Shown here piece after piece: positions 37,386 through 49,200 of a DNA stretch of 64,000 nucleotides. Below the pieces are notes generated by a model. That model saw nothing but the letters and a program-made list of their open reading frames with translations. It ran no database searches and was not told where the DNA came from. The stretch is from Achromobacter sp. Root83 (lineage in GTDB: Bacteria > Pseudomonadota > Gammaproteobacteria > Burkholderiales > Burkholderiaceae_B), in contig NZ_LMIU01000001.1 of NCBI RefSeq assembly GCF_001428845.1, positions 1,134,595 through 1,198,594 of the forward strand, given 5' to 3'. Both the position numbers and the translations under genes were made by a program. How positions within the stretch are numbered: position 1 is the first letter of the stretch; each line of letters begins with the position of its first letter.

Positions 37386-38705
37386 TCAGTGCAGTTTGAC
37401 CCGGGGGCGCGTGCGCCGCATAAGCAGGCGAGCCAGGGCAAGGGAGACGGTGCGAGAGGCGCCCAGCACCGATCGGTGATGCATCAGGTGCAGGCTCATG
37501 TACATCAAGCGCGCCAGTGTACCGCTTACGAACAGTCCCCGTCCGGCCAGCTTGCCCATCAGGCTGCCGACCCCGGCGTCCTGGCCCAGCGACACCAGCG
37601 ACCCGTGGTCCTGGTAGACGTAGGGACCGGCGGGTTCGGGGGCGTGGCGCAGCCGGGCGGTGAGCTTCTTGGCCAGGTAGTTGGCCTGCTGGTGCGCGGC
37701 CTGGGCGCGCGCGGGCACGGTGCGTCCGTCGCGCCATGGCGCCGAGCAGCAGTCACCGAGCGCCAGAACGTGCGGATCGGCGGTTTCCAGGCGTTCATTG
37801 ACTTCCAGTTGGCCCAGCTTGTTCAGCGGCAGGTCCAGGTCGGCCAGCAGGGCGGGCCCCTTGATGCCCGCCGCCCACATGCATAGCTGCGCGGGAAACT
37901 CGCGGCCGTCGGCGGTGCGCACGGAGTTGGCGGCGACTTCGGATACCCGGCATGACGTTTCCACGCGGATGCCCAGTTCGGTCAGCCGGTTGGTCGCGGC
38001 CACCGAGATTTTCTCGGGCAGCGCCGACAGGATGCGCGGCGCCCCTTCGACAAGCGTGATGGCCAGGTCGCGCTCGGCGCGGAAATTGGGCAGTCCGTAA
38101 GCGCTGACGACGTGGCTGGCTTCGGTCAGCTCCACGGCCAGCTCGACGCCGGTGGCGCCGCCGCCCACGATCACCAGATCCAGCCGGGCCGAAGGATCGC
38201 GCACCTTGGCCTGGTCGACCTGCACCATGGCCTTGAGCATGGTCAGGCGGAACTGTTCGGCATTTTCCGTGGTGTCCAGCGTGACGGCATGTTCGGCCGC
38301 GCCGGGCGTGTTGAAAAAGTTGGATGTGCTGCCCAGCGCCAGCACCAGCGTGTCGTAGCCGAGTTCGCGGCGCGGCAGGACTTCCTGGCCCTGCGCGTCG
38401 TTCACGGCGTCCAGCGTGATCAGGCGGCGGGCGCGATCGACGCTTTCCAGGCGGCCCTGCGCGAACGAAAAGCCGTCCATGTGGGCCAGCATCAGGTACG
38501 AAAGGCCTTCCTGGTGGATGTCCAGCGTTCCCGCCGCCGCTTCGTGCAGCGAAGGCTTCCAGATATGGAAGGGGCGGCTGTCGACCAGGGTGATGTGTTG
38601 GCGGCCGTGGATACGGCCCAGTTTGGCGGCCAGTTCCAGGCCGCCGGCGCCGCCGCCGACGATAACGATGCGCTCGGAGGGGGCTGACGTCGATTTAGGA
38701 ATCAT
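37386..38705 (-). CDS. ndh: Type II NADH dehydrogenase
   Basis: A non-proton-pumping NADH:quinone oxidoreductase, 439 residues, bound to the inner face of the membrane. The FAD-binding GxGxxG is [16 protein letters not shown] (about residues 14-29), the NAD-binding one [19 protein letters not shown] (about 178-196), and the second FAD contact VLALGDCCS (about 308). The C-terminus has hydrophobic and basic helices ([19 protein letters not shown]) for membrane attachment. It lies between dgkA and pyrF on the same strand. Confidence 0.92.
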   Translation of the reverse strand: MIPKSTSAPSERIVIVGGGAGGLELAAKLGRIHGRQHITLVDSRPFHIWKPSLHEAAAGTLDIHQEGLSYLMLAHMDGFSFAQGRLESVDRARRLITLDAVNDAQGQEVLPRRELGYDTLVLALGSTSNFFNTPGAAEHAVTLDTTENAEQFRLTMLKAMVQVDQAKVRDPSARLDLVIVGGGATGVELAVELTEASHVVSAYGLPNFRAERDLAITLVEGAPRILSALPEKISVAATNRLTELGIRVETSCRVSEVAANSVRTADGREFPAQLCMWAAGIKGPALLADLDLPLNKLGQLEVNERLETADPHVLALGDCCSAPWRDGRTVPARAQAAHQQANYLAKKLTARLRHAPEPAGPYVYQDHGSLVSLGQDAGVGSLMGKLAGRGLFVSGTLARLMYMSLHLMHHRSVLGASRTVSLALARLLMRRTRPRVKLH

Positions 38706-38753
38706 GGGTCCCAGTATAAATAGAGTCGCATCCCCGCTGGGAGCGAACCCGTG

Positions 38754-39152
38754 TCAATGCATGACGAACCGGCTGATGGCGACGCCCACCCAGACCGCGC
38801 CGGCGAAGATCAGCAGCAGCATCACCGCCGCGCTGCCCAGATCCTTGGCCCGTCCCAGCAGGGGGTGGCGTTCTACCGAGAGCGCGTCGGCCAGGGCCTC
38901 GATGGCGGAGTTCAGCAGTTCCGCAGCCAGCACCATGACCACCGTGCCCACCAGGAAAAAGACCTCGACCGTGGTGCGGCCCAGGAAGAACGCCGCCGGA
39001 ATCATCAGCACGGCCAGCGCCAGTTCCTGGCGGAAGGCCGCCTCGTATTTGACGGCAGCCTTCAGGCCCTGCCAGGAGTAGCGCAGTGCATTGAGGATGC
39101 GGCGCGCGCCACCGGAGCTCTTGAAGGGCGAGTGTTGCGGGTCGTGGGTCAT
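38754..39152 (-). CDS. dgkA: Diacylglycerol kinase
   Basis: A trimeric three-helix membrane kinase, 132 residues, recycling diacylglycerol from osmoregulated-glucan and envelope synthesis. Family residues are seen in YEAAFRQELALAV, the active-site AAELLNSAIEALADALS (Glu-Leu-x-Asn-x-Ala-x-Glu) and GRAKDLGSAAVMLLL. ATG 39152 was chosen; upstream codons of the open frame are not conserved. Confidence 0.95.
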   Translation of the reverse strand: MTHDPQHSPFKSSGGARRILNALRYSWQGLKAAVKYEAAFRQELALAVLMIPAAFFLGRTTVEVFFLVGTVVMVLAAELLNSAIEALADALSVERHPLLGRAKDLGSAAVMLLLIFAGAVWVGVAISRFVMH

Positions 39153-39277
39153 GGAATCGAGGAAAGCCGTGTGTGGCGGCTTTTTAACAGATAAGGGTTG
39201 CCGGATGACATCCCATGACGCTATGGGCAAACCCTAATTGTGACCCTTCGTCAGCAGGCGCAGGATTCTGGTCAATT

Positions 39278-39294
39278 GGTAAGGCCACTTTACC
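39278..39294. promoter_or_regulatory. Candidate operator upstream of the GntR gene
   Basis: GGTAA (39278-39282) and TTACC (39290-39294) form an inverted repeat with a 7-base spacer, 29 bases ahead of the GntR start. Its size fits autoregulation by a FadR-type regulator. A single weak dyad is modest evidence. Confidence 0.35.
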
Positions 39295-39323
39295 TTTTTG
39301 TCCTGTCATTCCGCTGTAGACCC

Positions 39324-40037
39324 ATGCCGATCCAGACTATCGAGCCGCGCCGCTTGTACCGCCAGATCGCCGACCAGCTCCGTTTGCTGATCGAGGCCGG
39401 CGAGTTTCCGGTCGGCGCGCGCCTGCCGCCCGAGCGCGACCTGGCCTTGAAGCTGGGCGTGTCGCGGCCGTCGGTGCGCGAAGCGCTGATCGCCCTGGAA
39501 GTCGAAGGCTGGGTGGAAGTCCGCATGGGTTCGGGCGTGTATGTGCAGAGCCTGGCCGGGCCGCCCCGCGCCAGCCTGACGGCCGAAAGCCCGCTGGAAA
39601 CCATCCGTGCCCGGCGCACCATCGAAAGCGAACTGGCGGCCCAGGCCGCGCGCAATCCGGCGCCCGCGCAGGTGGACGGCTTGCGGGACGCCGTAAGCGC
39701 CATGGAAGACGAGGCGCGCGCCGGCAGCGTGCCCATACGCGGCGACAGGATGTTCCACCTGCGCGTGGCGGAAATGGCCAACAACGCCGTGCTGGTGCGC
39801 GTGGTCGGAGAGCTGTTCGACGAACGCCACAATCCGCTGTCGATGAAACTGGGCGACTACTTCGAGAATCCCGATAGCTGGGCCGTCGCCATCACCGAAC
39901 ACCGCCGCGTCATCGATGCCATCGCGGCCGGCGACGAACAGGGCGCGCGAACCGCCATGCATCAACATCTTTCCTGCTCGTACGACCGCTTGACGGCCAG
40001 TTGGCCGGGAGCGGCCGACGCGTTGCGCGCTGAATAG
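39324..40037 (+). CDS. GntR-family regulator, FadR subgroup
   Basis: A 237-residue regulator: an N-terminal winged HTH (RRLYRQIADQLRLLIEAGEF, then LALKLGVSRPSVREALIAL) and a helical FCD ligand domain (about 80-230) with ESELAAQAAR, FHLRVAEMANN and EHRRVIDAI, which carry the Asp/His metal ligands of the family. ATG 39324 begins the HTH; there is no obvious ribosome site. It precedes a TRAP transporter and sugar-acid genes, so by analogy with UxuR/ExuR/LgoR it would sense a hexuronate or sugar acid. Confidence 0.92.
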   Translation: MPIQTIEPRRLYRQIADQLRLLIEAGEFPVGARLPPERDLALKLGVSRPSVREALIALEVEGWVEVRMGSGVYVQSLAGPPRASLTAESPLETIRARRTIESELAAQAARNPAPAQVDGLRDAVSAMEDEARAGSVPIRGDRMFHLRVAEMANNAVLVRVVGELFDERHNPLSMKLGDYFENPDSWAVAITEHRRVIDAIAAGDEQGARTAMHQHLSCSYDRLTASWPGAADALRAE

Positions 40038-40187
40038 CAAATGGCAGGCGGCGCCACGGCGCCGTCAGCCGATCGCAGTCGCAGTACGAAGGTGCAACTC
40101 CGTAGGTGAACTCCATATGTAAAACATGACGCGGGCCGGCTCAAAACTACATCCGCCGCACCCGCCACCTCAAAGAGAGGAGACAAC

Positions 40188-41162
40188 ATGAAGCCAGGCA
40201 ACGCTATCAAAGTGCTGTTCGCCGCCGTCGCGCTCGCCGTCAGCGGCAGCGCGCTGGCGCAGACCAAACTGAAGTGGGCGCATGTGTACGAGACGTCCGA
40301 ACCCTTCCATACCTCGTCGGTGTGGGCGGCGCAGGAAATTGAAAAGCGCACCAACGGCCGCTATCACATCGATGTCTATCCGGCCTCTCAGCTGGGCAAG
40401 GAAAACGATATCAACCAGGGCCTCACCCTGGGCACGGTGGACATGATCATTTCGGGGTCCAGCTTCGCCGCCAAGAGTTTTCCGCGCATCGGCGTGACCT
40501 ACTATCCCTACACCTTCCGCAGCCCCGAGCACCTGATCGCCTACACCAAGAGCGACATCTACAAAGAGCTGACGGGCGGCTACGACGAAAAGAGCGGCAA
40601 TCACATCGTCGCCACCACCTACTACGGCACGCGGCAGACGACCTCCAACCGCCCGTTCACCAAGTGCACCGAAATGAAGGGCCTGAAGATCCGCGTCCCG
40701 GACGTGGCGGCGTACCTGGCGATGCCGCGCGCCTGTGGCGCCAACACGGCGCCCATCGCCTTTGCCGAGGTCTACCTGGCCCTGCAGAACGGCACGGTGG
40801 AGGCGCAGGAGAACCCCCTGACCACCATCGAAGCCAAGAAGTTCTACGAAGTGCAGAAGAACATCATCCTGACGGGTCACATCGTCGATCACCTGAATAC
40901 GGTGATCTCCGGCAAGCTCTGGAAGAGCCTGTCCGACGAGGACAAGAAGATCTTTGCCGAGGTGGCGCAACAGGCCGCGGAAAAGGCGTCGGCGGAAGTG
41001 GCCGACTCCGAAAAGAAGATGGTCGAGGTGTTCAAGAAGCGCGGCCTGACGGTGGCCGAGGTCAATATCGATGACTTCCGCAACACCGTGCTGGAGAAAG
41101 TGCCGTTCAAGCAGTACGGCTACGAAAAGTCGGATTGGGAAAAGATCCAGGCGGTGAAGTAA
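40188..41162 (+). CDS. TRAP transporter binding protein (DctP family)
   Basis: A periplasmic solute receptor, 324 residues, with a signal peptide ending SGSALAQ. The DctP fold is shown by LKWAHVYETSEPFHTSSVWAA, IDVYPASQLG and LKIRVPDVAAY, with the conserved Arg of that last motif contacting the substrate carboxylate. AAAGAGAGGAGACAAC upstream is a strong ribosome site. It is the first gene of the transporter-enzyme run. Homologues in such loci bind sugar acids; the ligand here is unknown. Confidence 0.93.
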   Translation: MKPGNAIKVLFAAVALAVSGSALAQTKLKWAHVYETSEPFHTSSVWAAQEIEKRTNGRYHIDVYPASQLGKENDINQGLTLGTVDMIISGSSFAAKSFPRIGVTYYPYTFRSPEHLIAYTKSDIYKELTGGYDEKSGNHIVATTYYGTRQTTSNRPFTKCTEMKGLKIRVPDVAAYLAMPRACGANTAPIAFAEVYLALQNGTVEAQENPLTTIEAKKFYEVQKNIILTGHIVDHLNTVISGKLWKSLSDEDKKIFAEVAQQAAEKASAEVADSEKKMVEVFKKRGLTVAEVNIDDFRNTVLEKVPFKQYGYEKSDWEKIQAVK

Positions 41163-41225
41163 GCCGCGGGCGGGCCGCCGCGCGGCCCGCCGTCTTCACC
41201 CTATCCCGCACGAGGGGGACTTTCC

Positions 41226-41852
41226 ATGCAATCCAACGTGAAGGCCACAGCGATGGCGGCCGTCAGCCACACGCCGGCGCAACCGTCGGGCCCGCACCAG
41301 ACCGCGTCGGTGGACGAGCTGGTCCAGAGTTTCGAAGAGGCCGACCACCACGAGGTCAGCCTGGCCGGCTATCAGCCGGAAGACTGGATCTGCCTGGCCG
41401 TGTTCTGGGCCATGGCCCTGCTGGTCTTCCTGCAGTTCTTTTCCCGCTACGTGCTGAACGACTCCTATGCCTGGACCGAAGAGCTGGCGGTGTATTGCCT
41501 GATCGGCGTGGTGTTCCTGGGGTCGGCCATGTGCGTGCGGGCCTGCCGCCACATCCAGGTGGACTTCCTTTACCGCTACCTGCCCAAGCCCGCTGGCCGC
41601 GTCCTGTCGACGCTGATCGACATCCTGCGCACCGCCTTCTTCGGATATGCCGTGTGGCTTACCTACCGCTACATCGTGCTGGTGGGCGACGAGCCCATGA
41701 CCACGCTGTTCTGGAACAAGTCCTACGTGTATTGGGCGGCACTGGCGGGCTTCGCGATGATGTTCCTGCGGTCGGTGCAGGTGTCCCTGCAGAACTGGCG
41801 GCAGGGGTATTCGATCCTGGAGAACCCCGCGGCCTACGACTCGCTGGACTGA
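41226..41852 (+). CDS. TRAP transporter small permease (DctQ family)
   Basis: A 208-residue, four-helix membrane protein with an unusually long hydrophilic N-terminus (about 55 residues). WTEELAVYCLIGVVFLGSAMCVRACRHIQVD is the DctQ core. It pairs with the large permease 50 bases downstream. Confidence 0.9.
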   Translation: MQSNVKATAMAAVSHTPAQPSGPHQTASVDELVQSFEEADHHEVSLAGYQPEDWICLAVFWAMALLVFLQFFSRYVLNDSYAWTEELAVYCLIGVVFLGSAMCVRACRHIQVDFLYRYLPKPAGRVLSTLIDILRTAFFGYAVWLTYRYIVLVGDEPMTTLFWNKSYVYWAALAGFAMMFLRSVQVSLQNWRQGYSILENPAAYDSLD

Positions 41853-41904
41853 ACCGCGAGCCAGAAGCATCCACGAATCCGCAGTGCCTTTCCCGGAGCG
41901 ATAC

Positions 41905-44074
<2,170 letters not shown>

Positions 44075-44112
44075 CTTTTTCGCTTCAAGCAACACGCAAC
44101 AAGGAACACGCT

Positions 44113-44979
44113 ATGAAACTGATGCGCTATGGCCCCAAGGGCTTTGAGAAGCCCGGCCTGCTCGACGCCCAGGGCCAGGTACGCGACCTGTCGTCCGTCG
44201 TCGCCGACATCACCGCCGGGACGCTCGGCGCCGCCGGGCTGGCCGAGCTGCGCGCGCTGGACCCGTCCAAACTGCCGCTGGTGGCGCAGCCCGGCCGGAC
44301 CGCGCCGCCCTGGAGCGGCATGGGCAAGTTCATCTGCATCGGGCTGAACTACGCGGACCATGCCGCGGAGTCCGGCCTGCCGGTGCCGGCCGAGCCCGTC
44401 GTCTTCATGAAAACGACGTCGGCCGTGGTGGGCAGCAACGATCCGGTCGTGCTGCCCCAGGATTCCGTGAAGACCGATTGGGAAGTCGAGCTGGGCGTGG
44501 TGATCGGCGAGAAGGCGCGCTACGTCAGCGAGGCCGACGCGATGAAGCACGTGGCCGGGTATTGCGTCGTGAACGACGTGTCCGAACGCGAATACCAGAT
44601 CGAACGCGGCGGCACCTGGGACAAGGGCAAGGGCTGCGACACCTTCGGCCCCGTGGGACCGTGGCTGGCCACGGCCGACGAAATCCCGGATCCGCAAGAC
44701 CTGGAGATGTGGCTGGAAGTGAACGGCAAGCGCTACCAGAACGGCAGCACCCGCACCATGGTGTTCGGCGTGGCGCAGCTTGTGGCCTACGTCAGCCGCT
44801 TCATGACGCTGTATCCGGGCGACCTGATCAGCACTGGCACGCCGCCCGGGGTGGGCATGGGCCAGAAGCCCGCGCCCATCTATCTCAAGGCGGGCGACGA
44901 GATCAAGCTGGGCATCGCCGGCCTGGGCGAACAGCGCCAGCGCGTCCATGCCTGGGATCCCGCCCTGATCGACGGCTGA
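44113..44979 (+). CDS. Fumarylacetoacetate hydrolase family protein (possible diketo-sugar-acid hydrolase)
   Basis: A 288-residue FAH-fold enzyme. Metal ligands are in DWEVELGVVIG (Glu-x-Glu) and VVNDVSERE (Asp); FICIGLNYADHAAE is the usual N-terminal core signature and STGTPPGVGMG a later one. Members cleave C-C bonds of 2,4-diketo acids to pyruvate plus a hydroxyacid, or act on ureidoglycolate. The SDR next to it supports the diketo-acid reading. Confidence 0.9.
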   Translation: MKLMRYGPKGFEKPGLLDAQGQVRDLSSVVADITAGTLGAAGLAELRALDPSKLPLVAQPGRTAPPWSGMGKFICIGLNYADHAAESGLPVPAEPVVFMKTTSAVVGSNDPVVLPQDSVKTDWEVELGVVIGEKARYVSEADAMKHVAGYCVVNDVSEREYQIERGGTWDKGKGCDTFGPVGPWLATADEIPDPQDLEMWLEVNGKRYQNGSTRTMVFGVAQLVAYVSRFMTLYPGDLISTGTPPGVGMGQKPAPIYLKAGDEIKLGIAGLGEQRQRVHAWDPALIDG

Positions 44980-45007
44980 TTCGGGCCCCTTTCTTTCCGG
45001 AGTCTTC

Positions 45008-46543
45008 ATGTCCCAGACCGACACGGCAGTCATACGCATCCACCCGGCGGACAACGTGGTGATCGCAAGACGGCAGCTTGTCAGCGGCACGCGCCTGGAA
45101 AGCGAGGGGGTGACGATCCTGGGCCTGGTGCCGCCCGGCCACAAGGTGGCCGTGCGCGCCATCGCGGCGGGCGAGCCCGTGCGCCGCTACAACCAGATCA
45201 TCGGCGTGGCGCGGCAGGACATCGCGCCCGGCCAGCACGTCCATACCCAGAACCTGGAGTTCTCGGACTTCAAGCGCGACTATGCGGTGGGGCAGGGCGC
45301 GCACGCCACGGACTACGTGGCGGAGCCGGCCATGTTCGACGGCATCGTGCGCGCCGACGGCCGCATCGCCACCCGAAACTACATCGGCATCCTGACCAGC
45401 GTGAACTGTTCGGCCACGGTGGCGCGCGCCATCGCCGACCATTTCCGGCGCGACATCCGGCCCGAAGCCCTGGCGTCCTGTCCGAACGTCGACGGAGTCG
45501 TGGCGCTGACGCATGGCGCGGGCTGCGCCACCGGCAGCGAAGGCGAACCGCTGCGGGTGCTGCGGCGCACGCTGGGCGGCTATGCGCGGCACGCCAACTT
45601 CGGCGGCCTGATGGTCGTCGGCCTGGGTTGCGAGACCAATCAGATCGGCGGGCTGATGGAGCAGGAACGCTTGCGCGAAAGCGGCATGCTGCATACCTTC
45701 AACATCCAGGACACCGGCGGCACGCGCAAAACCGTGGCGCGCGGCATCGAACTGGTGGAGCGCATGCTGGACCAGGCCAACCAGGTACGCCGCGAGGCGG
45801 TGCCGGCCAGCCACCTGACCGTGGGCCTGCAGTGCGGCGGATCGGACGGCTACTCCGGCATCAGCGCCAATCCGGCGCTGGGCGCGGCGGTGGACCTGCT
45901 GGTGCGCCACGGCGGCACGGCCATTCTTTCCGAGACCCCCGAGATCTATGGCGGCGAACATCTGCTGACGCGCCGCGCGCAAACGCCTGCCGTCGCCGAC
46001 AAGCTGCTGGCGCGCGTGCGCTGGTGGGAGGACTACTGCGCCCGCAACGACGCCGAGATGGACAACAATCCCTCGGCCGGTAACAAGGCGGGTGGCCTGA
46101 CGACCATTCTGGAAAAGTCGCTGGGCGCGATCGCCAAGAGCGGCACGACCAACCTCACCGATGTCTACGAATACGCCGAGCCGGTGCGGGCGCGCGGGCT
46201 GGTGTTCATGGATACCCCCGGCTATGACCCCGTGTCCGCCACCGGTCAGGTGGCGGGCGGCGCCAACCTGATCTGTTTCACCACCGGGCGCGGGTCCGCC
46301 TATGGCTGCGCACCGGCGCCCTCCTTGAAGCTTTCGACCAACACCGCGCTGTGGCAGCGGCAGTCGGACGACATCGACATCAACTGCGGTGAAGTGGTTG
46401 ACGGCGCGCAAAGCGTGGCGCAGATGGGCGAGCGTATCTTCCAGTTGATGCTGCAGACGGCGTCGGGCCGGCGCACGCGCAGCGAAACACACGGTTACGG
46501 TCAAAATGAGTTTGTCCCGTGGCAACTGGGCGCGGTGATGTAG
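45008..46543 (+). CDS. UxaA-family dehydratase (altronate dehydratase type)
   Basis: A 511-residue enolase-unrelated sugar-acid dehydratase, iron- or manganese-dependent. The N-terminal SAF domain (about 10-85) is joined to the UxaA catalytic region with LTHGAGCATGSEGEPLRVL, GLQCGGSDGYSGISANPALG and FTTGRGSAYGCAPAPSLKLSTN, where cysteines and histidines bind metal. Family members act on altronate, galactarate or pentonates, giving 2-keto-3-deoxy acids, the substrate class expected for the SDR/FAH pair next door. The full-length single-chain form fits UxaA. Confidence 0.92.
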   Translation: MSQTDTAVIRIHPADNVVIARRQLVSGTRLESEGVTILGLVPPGHKVAVRAIAAGEPVRRYNQIIGVARQDIAPGQHVHTQNLEFSDFKRDYAVGQGAHATDYVAEPAMFDGIVRADGRIATRNYIGILTSVNCSATVARAIADHFRRDIRPEALASCPNVDGVVALTHGAGCATGSEGEPLRVLRRTLGGYARHANFGGLMVVGLGCETNQIGGLMEQERLRESGMLHTFNIQDTGGTRKTVARGIELVERMLDQANQVRREAVPASHLTVGLQCGGSDGYSGISANPALGAAVDLLVRHGGTAILSETPEIYGGEHLLTRRAQTPAVADKLLARVRWWEDYCARNDAEMDNNPSAGNKAGGLTTILEKSLGAIAKSGTTNLTDVYEYAEPVRARGLVFMDTPGYDPVSATGQVAGGANLICFTTGRGSAYGCAPAPSLKLSTNTALWQRQSDDIDINCGEVVDGAQSVAQMGERIFQLMLQTASGRRTRSETHGYGQNEFVPWQLGAVM

Positions 46544-46603
46544 CGAGACGGGACAGGGCATGCTATACCCTGGCGCTTCGCTCCTTTTTGGCATTGGCCG
46601 ACC

Positions 46604-48124
46604 ATGCATGAACGTTTGAGCACGGAGTCGTTATCGCGTCTGCCCGCAGACGTGGAGAAGCCCATTTATGACCGCAGCCGGCTGACGCCCGGCATCGTGC
46701 ATCTGGGACTGGGCGCGTTCCATCGCGCGCATCAGGCGGTGGTGACCGATATGGCCATGCAGGCCAGCGGAGACCTGAGCTGGGGAATTCTGGGCGTGTC
46801 GCTGCGCCGCCCCGCCACGCGCGACGCGCTGACGCCGCAGGACGGCCTGTACACGCTGGCCGTGCGCGATGCCGGGCCCGACGGCCATGAACGCGAACAG
46901 CTCCGCGTCGTGGGCTCGGTCCTGCGGGTGCTGGTGGCGGAGGAAGATCCCAATGCGGTGCTGGAGCGCATAGCGTATCCGCAGACGCGCATCGTCAGCC
47001 TGACCGTGACCGAAAAGGGTTATTGCCACGAGCCCGCCAGCGGCCATCTGCGCTGGGACGATCCGGATATCCTGCATGATCTGGAAAACCCGCATCGGCC
47101 GCGCAGCACCATCGGCATCCTGGTCCACGGCCTGGCGCTGCGCCGGGAACGCGGCCTGCCCCCCGTCACGCTATTGTCCTGCGACAACCTGCGCGGCAAC
47201 GGCGATACGCTGCGCAGCCTGGTGCTGTCCTTTGCCCTGCGCGTGGACGTCTCCTTGACCGATTGGATCGACCGGCACTGCACCTTTCCGAATTCCATGG
47301 TGGACCGCATCGTGCCGGTCACCCTGGACCAGGACCGCGAGCGGATCGCCGGGAAACTGGGCGTGGAGGATGCCTGGCCGGTGCTGGGCGAACCCTATCT
47401 GAACTGGGTGATCGAAGACAAATTCGCGGCGGGCCGGCCGGCCTGGGACGCCCAGGGCGGAGCAACCTTCGTGGGCAACGCGGCGCCCTATGAGCGCCTG
47501 AAGCTGCGCATGGTGAGCGGGCCGCATTCCACGCTGGCCTACCTGGGCGCGGCGCTGGGGCTGCAGACCATGGGCGAGGCAGTGAACACCCCGGCGCTGC
47601 GCGCCTTTGTCGAAGCCATGATGCGCCTGGAGATCGCGCCGACCCTGCGGGGCATTCCCGATGTGGGGCTGGAGGAATACCGCCAGCGATTCCTCGCGCG
47701 GGTATCCAACCCGGCGCTGCCGCATCCGGTGAAGCAGGTCGCCATGGATGGTTCGCAGAAGATCCCGCAGCGCCTGCTCGACACCATCCGCGACCGTCTG
47801 CGGGCCGGTCACGACATCGATCGCCTGAGTCTGGCGGTGGCGGCCTGGCTGCACTATCTGCGCGGCGAAAACGAGCAGGGCGGCCACTATGACATCCAGG
47901 ATCCGCTTGCCGCAAGGCTGGCCAGGCTGCTGTCGCGCGCCGAGGTCGCCGCGCGCGCCGCCGCGCCGTCCCAGGCGGCGCATCGGCGGGCCATGGTGCT
48001 GTCAAGGTTCAAGCCGGTGTTCGGTGAATTGGGCGAATCGGCCGAGTTCGTCTCAAGCCTGGCCACGCATTTGGAAACGCTGCGCGAGCACGGTGTGATC
48101 CGCGCCGTGGAGGCAGCCACCTAG
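46604..48124 (+). CDS. Mannitol dehydrogenase family oxidoreductase (UxuB-like)
   Basis: A 506-residue NAD-dependent polyol/uronate dehydrogenase. The N-terminal Rossmann domain has IVHLGLGAFHRAHQA; TEKGY and SCDNLRGNG are conserved. The active-site motif reads KLRMVSGPHS, keeping the catalytic Lys and His, but with Ser where most members have the Asn of KLRxLNGxHS. Fructuronate and tagaturonate reductases are the closest functional models. A 60-base gap with a TATACC box separates it from the dehydratase gene, so a secondary promoter is possible. No strong ribosome site precedes ATG 46604. Confidence 0.9.
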   Translation: MHERLSTESLSRLPADVEKPIYDRSRLTPGIVHLGLGAFHRAHQAVVTDMAMQASGDLSWGILGVSLRRPATRDALTPQDGLYTLAVRDAGPDGHEREQLRVVGSVLRVLVAEEDPNAVLERIAYPQTRIVSLTVTEKGYCHEPASGHLRWDDPDILHDLENPHRPRSTIGILVHGLALRRERGLPPVTLLSCDNLRGNGDTLRSLVLSFALRVDVSLTDWIDRHCTFPNSMVDRIVPVTLDQDRERIAGKLGVEDAWPVLGEPYLNWVIEDKFAAGRPAWDAQGGATFVGNAAPYERLKLRMVSGPHSTLAYLGAALGLQTMGEAVNTPALRAFVEAMMRLEIAPTLRGIPDVGLEEYRQRFLARVSNPALPHPVKQVAMDGSQKIPQRLLDTIRDRLRAGHDIDRLSLAVAAWLHYLRGENEQGGHYDIQDPLAARLARLLSRAEVAARAAAPSQAAHRRAMVLSRFKPVFGELGESAEFVSSLATHLETLREHGVIRAVEAAT

Positions 48125-48133
48125 GAGCGCGAC

Positions 48134-49186
48134 ATGATTGCCGAAGGCCGAGTGGATGCCGCCGAATGGGAACGCTGGGGTGCGGACTGCCTGCTAGCCC
48201 AGGATTTCTCCGAGCCGGACGCGCGCTGCCTGGCCCAGAGCCTGGCCCAGACCAGCCTTTGGGGGATCGATTCGCACGGCATCGCGCGCCTGCCGCACTA
48301 TCTGAACCGGGTCGCGCACGGGTCCATCCAGGCGCGCCCCGACATCGCTATCGAGCGCACCGGCCCGGGCACTGCTCAGGTGCATGGCGGCCAGGGGCAG
48401 GGCATCGTGGTGGCCCATCGGGCCAACGCGCTGGCGATCGAGCTGGCCAAAAGCGCCGGCGTGTCCGCGGTGGGTGTCAGCGATTCCTCGCATTGCGGCG
48501 CGATCGGCCTGTACAGCCGGGCCGCGGCCCGGGTCGGGTTCATCGGCATTGCCTTCACCCATTCGGACTCGATTGCCGCGCCCTTCGGCGGGCACGAGCC
48601 GTTCTTCGGTACCAACCCGATCTCGCTCGCCTTTCCCCAAGAGGGCGCCGACCCGCTCTGCCTGGACATGGCCACCACCGCCATTCCGTGGAACCGCGTG
48701 ATGAACGCCCGGCGCGACGGCGTAGCGCTGCCGGCGGGCGTGGCGCTGGACGCGCAAGGCCGGGACTGCGCCGACGCCGCGCAGGCGCACGCCCTGCGCC
48801 CCTTGGGCGGGCCGGAATACGGCTACAAGGGCTACGGGCTGGCGATGATGGTCGAACTGCTCTGCGGGCCGTTGAACGGCAATCCCTTCGGACCGCATAT
48901 TTCGCCCATGTACGACGCGCTGGACCGCCCCAGGGAATTGGGCGCGTTCTTCATAGTCATAGACCCCGCGCGCTTCGCCGGCGGCGCGGCGTTGGCCACG
49001 GTGATTGCCGGCATGGCGACCGAGCTGTCGCAGGCCCCGGGATCACCGCGTCTGCCAGGCAGCCCGGAAGCCGCCGCGCAGGCCGAACGCCAGCGGCAGG
49101 GCCTACCGGTGCCGCTCGCCCTGTGGGCCGAGATGCAGGCCTGGAGCAGCCGGCTGGGCGTGGCGCTGCCGGAGCGCTTGTCTTAG
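48134..49186 (+). CDS. Ldh-family (malate/L-lactate/ureidoglycolate dehydrogenase type) oxidoreductase
   Basis: A 350-residue NAD(P)-dependent keto-acid reductase of the family that includes YiaK and AllD, unrelated to classical LDH. Family sequence: LWGIDSHGIARLPHYL, the catalytic His in DSSHCGAIGLYS, FFGTNPISLAFP and YGYKGYGLAMMVELL. It follows the UxuB-like gene by nine bases and probably reduces a keto-sugar acid or a pathway end product. Confidence 0.9.
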   Translation: MIAEGRVDAAEWERWGADCLLAQDFSEPDARCLAQSLAQTSLWGIDSHGIARLPHYLNRVAHGSIQARPDIAIERTGPGTAQVHGGQGQGIVVAHRANALAIELAKSAGVSAVGVSDSSHCGAIGLYSRAAARVGFIGIAFTHSDSIAAPFGGHEPFFGTNPISLAFPQEGADPLCLDMATTAIPWNRVMNARRDGVALPAGVALDAQGRDCADAAQAHALRPLGGPEYGYKGYGLAMMVELLCGPLNGNPFGPHISPMYDALDRPRELGAFFIVIDPARFAGGAALATVIAGMATELSQAPGSPRLPGSPEAAAQAERQRQGLPVPLALWAEMQAWSSRLGVALPERLS

Positions 49187-49200
49187 GAAGATCCGGGCGC

